From NCBI GenBank assembly GCA_965247735.1, contig CBDFHN010000002.1:372001-436000 (forward strand): 64,000 nt of DNA. Direction: 5' to 3'. The notes under the pieces were generated by a model. It was given only the letters and a program-made list of their open reading frames with translations. It did not search any database and was not told where the DNA came from. The DNA comes from JAOXRU01 sp965247735 (lineage in GTDB: Bacteria > Bacteroidota > Bacteroidia > Flavobacteriales > Flavobacteriaceae). Position 1 is the stretch's first letter; each line of letters opens with the position of its first letter. Shown piece by piece: positions 54,075-63,372 of this stretch. The translations under genes were made by a program, and so were the position numbers.

Positions 54075-54821
54075 ATGAAATTAGAACATAAAATAGCCTT
54101 AATAACAGGCGGAAACAGTGGAATAGGCTTAGCAACAGCAAAATTATTCAATCAAGAAGGTGCAAAAGTAATCATTACAGGAAGGCGTAAACAAGCTTTA
54201 GAAGATGCTGTAAAAAGTATTGGAGGAAACGTAAGAGCTATTGTATCTGATGCCTCAGATATTAAAAACATCAAGGCTCTATACAAAGACGTTGAAGAAA
54301 ATTATGGAAAAATAGATGTGTTATATCTAAATGCAGGTGTCGCAATTTTTGAACCTATAGAAGCCGTTTCAGAAGAATCATTTGATAAACAGTTTAATAT
54401 TAATGTAAAAGGATTGTTTTTTAATATTCAGCAAGCATTACCACTATTAAACGAAGGAAGTTCCATTATATTAACAACATCGGCTGCAGATCAAAAGGGT
54501 TTTGCAGCAACATCGGCATATTCAGCTACAAAAGCAGCAGTACGAAGTTTAGCCAGAACATTAGCAGCTGAGTTATCCGAAAAAGGAATCCGTATCAACT
54601 CAGTAGCTCCAGGACCGATAGATACTCCAATTTTTGACAAGTTAGGCTTACCAGAAGAAGCTGTAGGTGAAACAAAAGCAGGTTTTGCACAAACCGTTCC
54701 AATGAAACGAATGGGATCAGCAAAAGAAGTGGCAAATTCTGTTCTTTTCTTAGCATCAGACGATTCATCTTATATAACAGGAATTGATTTGGCAGTAGAT
54801 GGTGGTGTTGTAAGCGTTTAA
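54075..54821 (+). CDS. Short-chain dehydrogenase/reductase (SDR)
   Basis: 248 aa from ATG 54075 (M-K-L-E-H-K-I-A-L-I-T-G-G), as the upstream frame would run through the operator. Classical SDR: cofactor motif T-G-G-N-S-G-I-G near 10-17, N-A-G-V near 87, catalytic Ser in T-T-S-A-A, Y-S-A-T-K (Y-x-x-x-K) near 153, and C-terminal I-T-G-I-D-L-A-V-D-G-G. T-G-R-R-K after the second strand suggests NADPH. It is the first gene after the TetR repressor, so perhaps removal of reactive carbonyls. Confidence 0.9.
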   Translation: MKLEHKIALITGGNSGIGLATAKLFNQEGAKVIITGRRKQALEDAVKSIGGNVRAIVSDASDIKNIKALYKDVEENYGKIDVLYLNAGVAIFEPIEAVSEESFDKQFNINVKGLFFNIQQALPLLNEGSSIILTTSAADQKGFAATSAYSATKAAVRSLARTLAAELSEKGIRINSVAPGPIDTPIFDKLGLPEEAVGETKAGFAQTVPMKRMGSAKEVANSVLFLASDDSSYITGIDLAVDGGVVSV

Positions 54822-54850
54822 AAAATAATAATAACAAAAAAGTAATAACA

Positions 54851-55939
54851 ATGAATTCATTAAAAACATTTCAACTAGGTAAGCTACAGTTAAAAAATAG
54901 AATTGTAATGGCACCAATGACTCGTACCCGAGCAACAAATTATATTCCAAATCCATTAATTGCAGAATACTATCAACAACGTGCTTCTGCAGGTTTAATT
55001 ATTACTGAGGGTACTTCACCATCTGCAAACGGATTGGGATATCCACGTATACCAGGTGCATATTCTGATGCTCAAATTAAAGGATGGAAATTAGTAGCCG
55101 ATGCTGTACATGCAAAAGGCGGAAAAATATTTGTGCAAATTATGCATACTGGTCGGGTTTCTGCCCAAATAAACATGCCAGAAGGTGCTACCATTTTAGC
55201 ACCATCGGCAATACAAGCAGCTGGACAGATTTTTTCTGAGACAGGTATGGAAGATCATGGTATGCCTAAAGAAATGTCTACAATCGATATCTTACAAACA
55301 CAAGAAGAATTTGTAAATGCATCTGAGCGCTTAATTAATGAAGCTGGTATTGATGGTGTAGAATTACATGCCGCAAATGGGTATTTACTAGATCAATTTA
55401 TTAATCCTAAGTCTAACCAACGTACAGATGAATATGGTGGTTCTGTAGAAAATCGAAATCGTTTTGTGATAGAAACAGCACAAAAAGTAGCCGATAAAGT
55501 TGGTGCCAATAAAGTTGGAATTCGTATTTCTCCTTTTGGTGTTTATAATGACTTGCAAAGTGATTATGATACTGTTGAAGAGAGTTTTACTTCTTTGGCA
55601 AAAGCCTTAAAAGAAATTGGAATTGTTTACATGCATATTGTGGTTCAAGAAGATTCTTTTGGTGTTACAAATGCAAGAACTGCGCGTCAATTAAACCTAA
55701 GAAAAGCCATTAAAAACACTTTTGAAGGCACTATAATTACTGGTGGAAATGTATCTTCAGTAGCAACAGCTGATGCTGTCCTAAATGATGGTTTTGATTT
55801 GGCTTATGTTGGTAGACCTTTTATTTCTAATCCTGATTTTATTGAACGTTTAGAAAACGGGACAGCATTAACAGCTCCTAATCCTGAGACATTTTTTGGT
55901 GTTGATGCAGTTGGTTTTACAGATTATGCTTTTGCTTAA
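54851..55939 (+). CDS. Alkene reductase, old yellow enzyme family (NemA-like)
   Basis: 362-aa FMN barrel. M-A-P-M-T-R-T-R near 22-29, V-Q-I-M-H-T-G-R-V-S near 96-105, active-site H-A-A-N-G-Y-L-L-D-Q-F near 173-183 (His/Asn pair that binds the substrate carbonyl), then N-x-R-T-D-E-Y-G-G-S-V-E-N-R, R-I-S-P-F-G near 225, and V-G-R-P-F-I-S-N-P-D near 326. It reduces activated C=C bonds of electrophiles such as enals and maleimides. 29 bp downstream of the SDR gene, likely the same transcript. Confidence 0.93.
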   Translation: MNSLKTFQLGKLQLKNRIVMAPMTRTRATNYIPNPLIAEYYQQRASAGLIITEGTSPSANGLGYPRIPGAYSDAQIKGWKLVADAVHAKGGKIFVQIMHTGRVSAQINMPEGATILAPSAIQAAGQIFSETGMEDHGMPKEMSTIDILQTQEEFVNASERLINEAGIDGVELHAANGYLLDQFINPKSNQRTDEYGGSVENRNRFVIETAQKVADKVGANKVGIRISPFGVYNDLQSDYDTVEESFTSLAKALKEIGIVYMHIVVQEDSFGVTNARTARQLNLRKAIKNTFEGTIITGGNVSSVATADAVLNDGFDLAYVGRPFISNPDFIERLENGTALTAPNPETFFGVDAVGFTDYAFA

Positions 55940-56047
55940 TTCCGCCAATGTGTTTAATTCTAAAATAATTAAATCTAAATAACTAAAGGTTTTTCCTTTT
56001 TCACATCTCATGGTTTTACCACGAGGTTATTTACTTAAAAAAATATT

Positions 56048-56503
56048 ATGGATTTAAAAAAGAAATTAAGCGAATGGGGTTTAGAACTTCCAACACCTAG
56101 TAAACCAGGTGGATCCTATACGCCCGTTAATGTTAGAGGCAAAGTGGCTTATGTTGCCATTCAGTTTCCAATAATTAATGGAGAGCTACTATACAAAGGT
56201 AGATTTGGTGATAATTTAACAACCGAAGATGGTTATAAAGCCATGCAGCAATCTGCCTTAAATGTATTATCTCAACTAAATGATACCATTGGTTTAGATG
56301 CAATTGAAGGAATGAACCATATGGATGCTTATTATCAATCTGGTGAAAACTGGAACGAAGCGCCACGAGTTGTAGATGGTGCATCTGATTTGTTTTTACA
56401 TGTATTAGGTGAACAAGGAACACATTCTAGAGCCATTTTTGGTGTACATAAATTGTTTGGCGATTTATCTGTTGGTATTACTTGCCAATTTACATTGAAA
56501 TAA
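56048..56503 (+). CDS. RidA (YjgF)-family protein
   Basis: 151 aa. It contains the YjgF/RidA-like core (G-K-V-A-Y-V-A near 30, G-Y-K-A-M-Q-Q-S-A-L-N-V-L near 82, R-V-V-D-G-A-S-D-L-F-L near 114, and S-R-A-I-F-G near 131). It belongs to the longer subgroup with P-G-G-S-Y-T-P-V near 20. RidA proteins hydrolyse reactive enamines; subgroup activity differs. In this cluster it would fit detoxification. The 108-bp gap to the OYE gene may hold a weak promoter. Confidence 0.82.
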   Translation: MDLKKKLSEWGLELPTPSKPGGSYTPVNVRGKVAYVAIQFPIINGELLYKGRFGDNLTTEDGYKAMQQSALNVLSQLNDTIGLDAIEGMNHMDAYYQSGENWNEAPRVVDGASDLFLHVLGEQGTHSRAIFGVHKLFGDLSVGITCQFTLK

Positions 56504-56530
56504 ATTTATTTATACTATAAAATAATAATT

Positions 56531-57322
56531 ATGAAAAACAGGACAAAAAACATTGCTATAGCTTTGTTGTTAGTTTTTATCACAAGTGTACAAGCACAAA
56601 CAGATTCAAAATCTAAAGCCTTATTAGATGCTTTGGTATCAGTAAATGGAGGTTATAAAAAATTGGCTTCCAAAAAAGATATTCAGTTTAACTATGTTTA
56701 TGATAATTTTGAAAATGGAAAAGACGTGTCTTTAGAACGACATATTATAAATGGCGAACATTCTTGGGGAGAATACAAGCATCATGAAGTTCTAGTTCTG
56801 CCAAAAGAAAAAGGTACGGTTATACAGTCTTTAGTAGACGGGAACCCTCAAATTACACTTGGTGATAAACAATATACAATTAAAAAAGAAGTTGATTTTA
56901 CAGTCTTTTTAAGAAAGGTGAATTTTTACTGGTTTACCATGATGTACAAACTTCAAGATCCAGGTACTAATTATACCTATTTAGGTAAAGAAACTGTTGA
57001 TGGTATTAATTATGATAAAGTAAGTTTATCCTATAGCGCCAAGGTTACTAACAAAGAAAAAAACGACGATTATATCTTGTATTTTAATCCTAAAACCCAT
57101 TTGATAGATTTGTTTTATTTTTCACTTCCAGATTTTGGAATCAATAAACCTATTTTAAAAATGACCTTGCACTATGAGGTTATTGATGGGCTGTACTTAT
57201 CTACTGTTAGAAAATCTTATGGTCCAGACAAAAATGGAGTATATCAATTAGCAGGAGAATACACCATTAGCAACATAAAATTTAACAACGGATTCAAGAA
57301 AGAAGATTTTTTACTTTATTAG
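56531..57322 (+). CDS. Secreted DUF6503-like protein
   Basis: 263 aa with signal peptide (end S-V-Q-A-Q near 23). The mature part begins K-A-L-L-D-A-L-V-S-V-N-G-G-Y-K-K-L and shows strand-rich lipocalin/LolA-like patterns (Y-V-Y-D-N-F, Y-T-Y-L-G-K-E-T-V-D-G, L-Y-F-N-P-K-T-H-L-I-D). This resembles DUF6503 proteins, from memory. Last gene of the TetR-linked block, 27 bp from RidA, and followed by a strong terminator. Confidence 0.65.
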   Translation: MKNRTKNIAIALLLVFITSVQAQTDSKSKALLDALVSVNGGYKKLASKKDIQFNYVYDNFENGKDVSLERHIINGEHSWGEYKHHEVLVLPKEKGTVIQSLVDGNPQITLGDKQYTIKKEVDFTVFLRKVNFYWFTMMYKLQDPGTNYTYLGKETVDGINYDKVSLSYSAKVTNKEKNDDYILYFNPKTHLIDLFYFSLPDFGINKPILKMTLHYEVIDGLYLSTVRKSYGPDKNGVYQLAGEYTISNIKFNNGFKKEDFLLY

Positions 57323-57360
57323 TGAATTTTTAAAACGTATCAGTATCAATTCATTAAATA

Positions 57361-57523
57361 ATACCAATTCTTATTTGAAATGAGCGTAAAAGAAAATGAA
57401 GGTTTTTTTCTTTATATGAATTACAAAAATACAAGCATAGCCTTAGCTACGGTTTCTTTTTTTAATGAGATAAAAAGGGAAAAAGAACGTTTTATTGGGC
57501 TTGTTTTAAGTAAGAATTGGTAT
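57361..57523. mobile_element. 163-bp MITE-like inverted-repeat element
   Basis: Terminal repeats of about 25 bp: ataccaattcttatttgaaa at 57361 and its complement ending at 57523 (…taagtaagaattggtat), 21 of 25 matching. The inside is non-coding with a tagccttagctacgg stretch. Size, ends and position just after a stop codon suit a miniature transposable element or dispersed repeat; no flanking duplication longer than 1-2 bp was clear. Confidence 0.6.
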
Positions 57524-57548
57524 AACATACGCAATACTATAATTAACT

Positions 57549-57590
57549 ATGGCTGAAACAACATTTATAAGTTTGTTTCAGCCATTTTTT
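57549..57590 (+). terminator. Strong terminator
   Basis: Perfect 12-bp stem atggctgaaaca / tgtttcagccat with 13-nt loop and T6 tail. Positioned between the converging DUF6503-like gene (plus) and GNAT gene (minus), serving the plus strand and perhaps both. Confidence 0.85.
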
Positions 57591-57620
57591 ATGTTATTGG
57601 ATTTTGAATTCAAAATTTAG

Positions 57621-58034
57621 TTAATCAATTACTTTTTCCATTATTATATAATTAATATCACCTTTAATAAATGTTTTAGCAGTTTCTAACATTCCAAATT
57701 TTTTATAAAAAGAAGTTTTATCTGCTCTAGCATTACACCATAACTTATCTATCTTTTTATTTGAAACATAATCCATTAAATGCCTCAATAAAAGTGTACC
57801 ATATCCATTACCTTGTTCTGAATTTTTAGTTGCAAATTTTCTGAATTGGGCACTGTCATCTTTTATAAAAAGGGATATTACAGCAATAATAGTTTTATCT
57901 TTACTAAGCCCAAAATGTATCCCCTCATTATCGTTACTTAATATTACATATTCTAAAGGCATATTAGGCCACATCACTTGATGCCTAAGCGTATATGTTT
58001 CTTTAGCACTTATTTGTCTAATAGTGATGTCCAT
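57621..58034 (-). CDS. GNAT-family N-acetyltransferase
   Basis: 137 aa. The acetyl-CoA motif is E-Q-G-N-G-Y-G-T-L-L-L-R-H near 73-85, preceded by the strand F-R-K-F-A-T and followed by L-W-C-N-A-R-A-D-K-T-S-F-Y-K-K-F-G, a standard GNAT end. Substrate unknown. Confidence 0.88.
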   Translation of the reverse strand: MDITIRQISAKETYTLRHQVMWPNMPLEYVILSNDNEGIHFGLSKDKTIIAVISLFIKDDSAQFRKFATKNSEQGNGYGTLLLRHLMDYVSNKKIDKLWCNARADKTSFYKKFGMLETAKTFIKGDINYIIMEKVID

Positions 58035-58097
58035 TTTCCGTTTGTTATTCAGAATTTACAATTAAGATTTATAGCCAGACGTTTTTTTGTTAACAGC

Positions 58098-60314
58098 TTA
58101 AACTTCATCTAATAATGACACAAAATAATCATCATACAATGCCAGATGGTTCTTTAATTTTTTAATAGTAGCCTTATTTGTTGTTATTTTACTGGTAGAC
58201 AGTTCTAAGAACATATCTTTTATAGGTAGCAAAAAATTATGCAATTGATTATGTGCTTCTCCTTTCATAGTACAGTTATCAAAAACTTCAGCTAGTTCTA
58301 TTTTTAGATCCAATCGCAGTTTACTATAAGAAACAAGTGTTTCTCTATCTTTAAAATCAGCTACTAATTTTGTCATATTGGTAATACCTACTGTAGTCTC
58401 ACTATTCGCTTTCCAACGTTTACCATTATTTAAAACCAGTTTAGCAGCTGGTTTAGTTTCTTTTTTTGATATTGTAATGCTAACTCCTTTAGTTTTTGTA
58501 ATCCATTTGTTTATTTTTTCTTCTAGTAATACCAATGGTAAACTTCCAGAGCTTAATACTTCGTTATGAAAAGCTTTTATGTTAAATTTATTTCCTAGCA
58601 CCTGTTCTGCTTTGTTACGCAGTGCTCTTATTTTTAACTGTCCTACTTTATAGGCTAATGCTTGTCCTGGAGCAACCATATAGCGTTCTATCCCTGCAGT
58701 AATACTTGCTTCTGATTCTGCCTCATGATCTAAAGAATACCGGATGGCCTCTTCCCTAGTCCACCCTTTAGCATGAATTCCAGAATCTACCACCAATCGT
58801 ATTGCCCGATGCATTTCCATACTTAACATTCCAAAATATTGATATGGGTCTTTATACAAACCAAGTTCTTTACCTAAGGATTCTGCATATAATGCCCATC
58901 CTTCAACATAAACTCCCATACCTTCGGCATGTAAAAAACTAGGAAGCTTCTTATTTTCTTGTTGTAATGATAGTTGGTAATGGTGACCAGGAATGGCTTC
59001 ATGTAAAAACAAAGCTTCATCCTGTAATTTGTTATAACTACTTACATCTGGAATGGGAACATAAAAAATACCAGGCTTCCCTTTTGCTCCTGCTATATAC
59101 TCTGCACTTGCTGAAGCTTCACGAAAAGCTTGCGTACGCCTTACTTCAAATGGTGTTTTTGGTGTTAGATCAAACAACCGGTTTAAGTTTCCTTTCATTT
59201 GATCATGAATAGCATTAAAGTTTGCCAATACCTGTTCTGGTTTTGTAAAAGGCATCTGTTTTTTACTAGTACGTACATGATTAAAAAACGCCTGTAAATC
59301 TCCCTTAAAACCTACTTCTTCTTTTACCTTTTCCATTTCTTGAAGTATACGTGCTACTTCATTTTTTCCGAGATTAAAAATCTCATCAGGTGTCATATTG
59401 GTACTGGTATGGTATTTTATAAGATACTGGTATGTTGCATCACCATTAGGCAGTGCTCCTATACCTGCCGTTTCTGTACCTGCTGGTAAATAAGTGTCTG
59501 TTAAAAAATTAGTTAATTGAGTATATGCAGGAATTAGCTTGGTACTAATCATGGTTTTATATGCTGTGTCTAAACGCTCCCGATCTGCTGCTGCAATAGT
59601 ACCAGGCATTTCTTTTACAACACCATAAAATAAATGTTTGTCAATATCAGGATTGGTAAACTGCTCTAACTGTCCTATTATTTTTTTTATAATAACCTTT
59701 GGCAACACTACATTTTTTGCAATACCATCTTGCATATTTGCTTCGGCTGTTTTTAACCACACTAAAAACTCATCAATTCTAAGTAACCAGTTTTCATAAT
59801 CTTTTACTGTTTTAAAAGGCTGCGCACCATCTATATCGGTAAGTGTTGCAAAATGCAAGTGAAAAGAGAATATCTGATTAATTGGCATCAGCGATATATT
59901 GGGCAAATCGAACATTGGAGATGCCACAGTAGGCATTGCATTCTCCAATCCTTCTTTTTTAATTTCGCAATCCCACTTCATCACTTTTAGACTTATTGCA
60001 TCTGCTTCTGATAAGCTTTTTTGATCAATAGCATTAATACTTGCTAAAAAAGTGTTGTATTGTGTAATTAAATCTTGTTGAAAGTCTGCTGAAATATAGT
60101 TAGTTATCTTACTATTATATGCTTCAATACCTGCATTGGTACCTTCTAATGGGTTTATTTTTAATTTGAATTGATAGTAGTCTTCAAACAAACTATCTAT
60201 TGCAATAACTTTAGTCTTTGCTACAGCTTTTTGTGTTTTTTTATCTTTACAGCTGTTTAAAAATAGTATTCCTAATACTAAACTAGCTAGCACAACATTC
60301 TTTAAAAATTTCAT
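58098..60314 (-). CDS. DUF885 lipoprotein, probable metallopeptidase-like
   Basis: 738 aa with lipobox (L-F-L-N-S-C22). The DUF885 domain covers ~40-600 with the metal-type motif L-F-L-H-E-A-I-P-G-H-H near 458-468 and a second S-L-D-H-E-A-E-S-E-A near 537. These proteins resemble M32/M3-like helical peptidases; enzymatic activity in most is unproven. An additional C-terminal 120 residues hold basic helices. Envelope-located. Confidence 0.85.
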   Translation of the reverse strand: MKFLKNVVLASLVLGILFLNSCKDKKTQKAVAKTKVIAIDSLFEDYYQFKLKINPLEGTNAGIEAYNSKITNYISADFQQDLITQYNTFLASINAIDQKSLSEADAISLKVMKWDCEIKKEGLENAMPTVASPMFDLPNISLMPINQIFSFHLHFATLTDIDGAQPFKTVKDYENWLLRIDEFLVWLKTAEANMQDGIAKNVVLPKVIIKKIIGQLEQFTNPDIDKHLFYGVVKEMPGTIAAADRERLDTAYKTMISTKLIPAYTQLTNFLTDTYLPAGTETAGIGALPNGDATYQYLIKYHTSTNMTPDEIFNLGKNEVARILQEMEKVKEEVGFKGDLQAFFNHVRTSKKQMPFTKPEQVLANFNAIHDQMKGNLNRLFDLTPKTPFEVRRTQAFREASASAEYIAGAKGKPGIFYVPIPDVSSYNKLQDEALFLHEAIPGHHYQLSLQQENKKLPSFLHAEGMGVYVEGWALYAESLGKELGLYKDPYQYFGMLSMEMHRAIRLVVDSGIHAKGWTREEAIRYSLDHEAESEASITAGIERYMVAPGQALAYKVGQLKIRALRNKAEQVLGNKFNIKAFHNEVLSSGSLPLVLLEEKINKWITKTKGVSITISKKETKPAAKLVLNNGKRWKANSETTVGITNMTKLVADFKDRETLVSYSKLRLDLKIELAEVFDNCTMKGEAHNQLHNFLLPIKDMFLELSTSKITTNKATIKKLKNHLALYDDYFVSLLDEV

Positions 60315-60623
60315 ATCCTTTTTATATTTATACCAATTTACTAAACTCTAATGTACTCTTTTGATTTCTATTTTATTCTAAATACTATTATAACGCTTTA
60401 TAGCAATTATTGTACTCGATTACATGGTCATTTGAAACACTAAATCTTGATAAACTTGTGCATTTCCTTTATTTAAACACTTCAACTCTCTAGCGGGTTT
60501 GTATATTTCTTTAAACCAAGCTAACATCTATAATACTTAATCGTTTATTGATGCTACCAAAAATAAGGTAAAAATGTAGTATTTTGAAATACAATATCAC
60601 TATATATTTATACTATTATGCTA
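60315..60623. other. Intergenic region without genes
   Basis: About 310 bp, AT-rich, between the DUF885 gene and the next terminator. No ORF or repeat seen. It should contain the DUF885 promoter. Confidence 0.4.
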
Positions 60624-60624
60624 A

Positions 60625-60662
60625 ACAAAAAAACGGTTTAGCGTATCTCTACCCTAAACCGT
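60625..60662 (-). terminator. Terminator after AhpD-like gene
   Basis: Perfect 9-bp stem acggtttag / ctaaaccgt with 12-nt loop. On the minus strand it is followed by a run of seven or more T. It lies 30 bp beyond the stop at 60692. Confidence 0.8.
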
Positions 60663-60691
60663 CTCTAAATTATGTTAAGTTGTTCTATAGC

Positions 60692-61132
60692 CTAACTATC
60701 TAAAGGTTTTCTAGTACTTACGGCTATTCTATTCCATGCATTTATAGTTACTATTGCCATAATTAATTGCGAAAAATAGTTTTCACCAAAAGCAGCTATT
60801 GCCTTTTTATACGTTGCATCACTAAGCCCATTATTGTGTATTAAGGTTACTTCTTCCGAAAGCTGTAACACTATTTTTTCTTCTTCCGTAAACACTTCAG
60901 CTTCTTTCCATGCATTTAATAAAAATATACGCTCTTGACTTTCTCCATCTTTCAAGCCTTCTTTAGTATGCATATTAACACAATATGCACAGGCATTTAT
61001 TTGCGAAGCTCTAATCTTTAATAAGTGCATATGTATTGGTAATATTTCAGTAGTACTAAGGTAATTTCCCAAAGCAAACATTCCTTTATATGCTAATGGC
61101 TCTACGTTGTCTATTTGAATTCTGTTTTCCAT
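60692..61132 (-). CDS. Carboxymuconolactone decarboxylase/AhpD-like protein
   Basis: 146 aa. C-A-Y-C-V-N-M-H near 48-55 is the C-x-x-C-x-x-x-H motif of AhpD-type peroxidase helpers. Then A-W-K-E-A near 74 and an N-A-W-N-R-I-A end are usual. Likely a redox-active protein acting on peroxides. The gene lies 66 bp downstream of a Crp-type regulator on the same strand, which could control it. Confidence 0.88.
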   Translation of the reverse strand: MENRIQIDNVEPLAYKGMFALGNYLSTTEILPIHMHLLKIRASQINACAYCVNMHTKEGLKDGESQERIFLLNAWKEAEVFTEEEKIVLQLSEEVTLIHNNGLSDATYKKAIAAFGENYFSQLIMAIVTINAWNRIAVSTRKPLDS

Positions 61133-61198
61133 CTTAATGTATTGTTTTAATTTTAAACAAAGATACTTGCTGTTAAAGTCAAAAATACTTAAGCTGGT

Positions 61199-61774
61199 TT
61201 AAGAACGTCTTTTCTTTCGTATTTCGCTTACATATTCTGGAGTCAATCCTAAAAAGGAAGCTATTAAATATTGCGGTACTCTAGCTGCAAATTGTGGAAA
61301 GCTCTCTATAAAATGAAAATAGATATCTTCCTTAGAAAAATCGTTCAAAAATTTCATCTTCATTAATGATGCTCCATATGCTATTTGATAAATAATTCTA
61401 AAATAACGCTCTAATTTGGGATACAATTGCAATAATTCTTCCTGTTTATCTGCATCAATAGTCAATAACTGGGTCTCCTCTACTGCTCTGATACTAAAGC
61501 TTGTTGTTGTTTTATGCTGAAAAGCCAAATAGTCGGTCATCCACCAATTGTCTATTGCAAATTGTACAGTTTGTTCTGTACCATTTTCTTTTATAAAAAA
61601 AAGATTAAGACAACCTGTTAGCACAAAATAATTATGCTTGCATAGTGTATCTGTCTCCATTACCATTGCTTTTTTTTTCACTGTTTTTATCTCAAAAAAA
61701 GAACGTATTTCTTTATACTCCATTTCAGTAATGGGTACATAATTATTAATATGATCAAAAAATTGCTTTGGCAT
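61199..61774 (-). CDS. Crp/Fnr-family transcription regulator
   Basis: 191 aa. cNMP-binding-like barrel ~20-115, then a helix-turn-helix at the end (Y-L-I-A-S-F-L-G-L-T-P-E-Y-V-S-E-I-R-K-K-R). It lies between an alpha/beta hydrolase upstream and the AhpD-like gene downstream on the same strand. Confidence 0.88.
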   Translation of the reverse strand: MPKQFFDHINNYVPITEMEYKEIRSFFEIKTVKKKAMVMETDTLCKHNYFVLTGCLNLFFIKENGTEQTVQFAIDNWWMTDYLAFQHKTTTSFSIRAVEETQLLTIDADKQEELLQLYPKLERYFRIIYQIAYGASLMKMKFLNDFSKEDIYFHFIESFPQFAARVPQYLIASFLGLTPEYVSEIRKKRRS

Positions 61775-61802
61775 TCAAAAATATATTTAGCTGTACTTAA
61801 AA

Positions 61803-62714
61803 TTATTCCATAAAATTACGAATTTCATCAATAGCTTCATTTGTATATTCTTCCTGAACAAAATGTCCACAGTTAAATTCTTTTATACGTGCATTAGTCA
61901 GCTTTTGTTTCCACTTGTCTAAATAACTATCAGAAAGGAACTTGTCTTGTGATCCCCATAGAATCAACCATTTTTTAGTGCCAAGTTTATTATCTAATTG
62001 TTTCCATTTTTGATCATACCAATCAGAAGAACCAACAAATGCTTTGCCTATATTTAACAATGCTATTCTAGAATTTGGGTCTGGAAAGGGAGCAATATAC
62101 TGCTGATGTTCTTTATCTGATAGTTTGCTTTTATCATAAAAAGCTTCCTTTAGTAGCACCTTAGGAGAGTAATTCATGTTAAGATAATAGTCCTTTCCCA
62201 TCTCGCTAGTTACTATTTTGTCTATTTCTTGAGCAGCAGGATCATCTTTAGTAGCCCATAACCAAGTATTAAATAATACTATTTTGGCAATTCTATTTTC
62301 ATTATCAATTGCGCTTGACAATCCTATAGGCCCTCCAAAATCGTGCAACACTAGTGTTATATCTTTAAGGTTAAGCTTATTTATAAATTCGTTTAAGTTT
62401 TTGGCATGTTCTTGTGGCGTTCCAGAAAACGAAGTTGATTTTTCTGATAGTCCAAAGCCCAAATGATCAATCGCGATACAACGGTAGTCCGATGATAATT
62501 CCTTTATAAAATCTCTATACAGAAAAGACCAGGTGGGTGTACCATGAACAAAAAGTATTGTTTTACCCTTTCCTTCATCTACATAGTGCATCTTGCCTGC
62601 CTCTAACGCTATAGTATTACTTTTAAATGGATAGAGTTCTCTATCTACCCAATCTTGTGCATTGCTTGTTGTACTCATAGTGATCGTAATTAAAATTATG
62701 ATTAATTGCTTCAT
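61803..62714 (-). CDS. Exported alpha/beta hydrolase with Asp nucleophile (haloalkane dehalogenase/epoxide hydrolase type)
   Basis: 303 aa with signal peptide (end S-N-A-Q-D near 20). H-G-T-P-T-W-S-F-L-Y-R near 56-66 is the oxyanion loop. L-H-D-F-G-G-P near 123-129 places Asp rather than Ser at the nucleophile elbow, as in haloalkane dehalogenases and epoxide hydrolases, with Phe where most have Trp. Acid in W-G-S-Q-D-K-F and His in N-C-G-H-F-V-Q-E-E near 284 complete the triad. The H-F-x-Q-E end is dehalogenase-like, but halide-binding residues are not confirmed. Two Crp-type regulators flank it. Confidence 0.8.
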   Translation of the reverse strand: MKQLIIILITITMSTTSNAQDWVDRELYPFKSNTIALEAGKMHYVDEGKGKTILFVHGTPTWSFLYRDFIKELSSDYRCIAIDHLGFGLSEKSTSFSGTPQEHAKNLNEFINKLNLKDITLVLHDFGGPIGLSSAIDNENRIAKIVLFNTWLWATKDDPAAQEIDKIVTSEMGKDYYLNMNYSPKVLLKEAFYDKSKLSDKEHQQYIAPFPDPNSRIALLNIGKAFVGSSDWYDQKWKQLDNKLGTKKWLILWGSQDKFLSDSYLDKWKQKLTNARIKEFNCGHFVQEEYTNEAIDEIRNFME

Positions 62715-62796
62715 GTCTCTTTTTTTGTTTTATAATTAGATTCTGAAACAAAGATCCGTAACCACTATAATTCTATTATTGGTCTATACCAAGATT

Positions 62797-63357
62797 TTAA
62801 ATAGGGATGCTATTTATAAGTTTACTAAAATTGGTTGCATCTATTCTAAGATATGATGCCAAATCTTTTTGCGAAACCATCTGTAGCAAGTGTGGGCTTC
62901 TTTTTACAAAAAGCTTGAATCGTTCTTCTATTCCGTATGCCATCAATTCATGATGTCTATGCATTACATTCATTAAAAAATGTGCACTCAACTTCCTAAA
63001 TAGTGTTTCTATACTTCTGTGTTTTTCTAGAAGTTGCTGATGGTTTTGATACGAAATTCTTAAAAATGTACTAGCCGTTATTGTTTCTAAATAATACTTA
63101 GATGGTGTTTGCGTTAAAAAGGATTCTACAACGCCACTTAGTGATGGTGCATATGCAAACTGCAATACATGTTCTTTGCCATCTGCTAAATAATAGGATT
63201 TCTGAACACCATCTAGCACATAATACAGATAATGCTCGGTATCATCTGCCCTAGTCATTATTGTTTTTTTTGGAACTTTATGCATGGTCCAATAAGAACT
63301 ATAATCTTCAAATATGTTTTCTTCTAAAACATGTATTTTATCAAAAAAGTCTTTCAT
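62797..63357 (-). CDS. Crp/Fnr-family transcription regulator
   Basis: 186 aa. A barrel domain at ~20-120 (A-D-D-T-E-H-Y-L-Y-Y-V-L-D-G-V-Q-K-S-Y) and a C-terminal helix-turn-helix (V-S-Q-K-D-L-A-S-Y-L-R-I-D-A-T-N-F-S-K-L-I). It is 82 bp upstream of the Asp-nucleophile hydrolase and 15 bp downstream of the Nudix gene, on the same strand, so may control the hydrolase. Confidence 0.87.
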   Translation of the reverse strand: MKDFFDKIHVLEENIFEDYSSYWTMHKVPKKTIMTRADDTEHYLYYVLDGVQKSYYLADGKEHVLQFAYAPSLSGVVESFLTQTPSKYYLETITASTFLRISYQNHQQLLEKHRSIETLFRKLSAHFLMNVMHRHHELMAYGIEERFKLFVKRSPHLLQMVSQKDLASYLRIDATNFSKLINSIPI

Positions 63358-63372
63358 AAGTTCTTCCTATTA

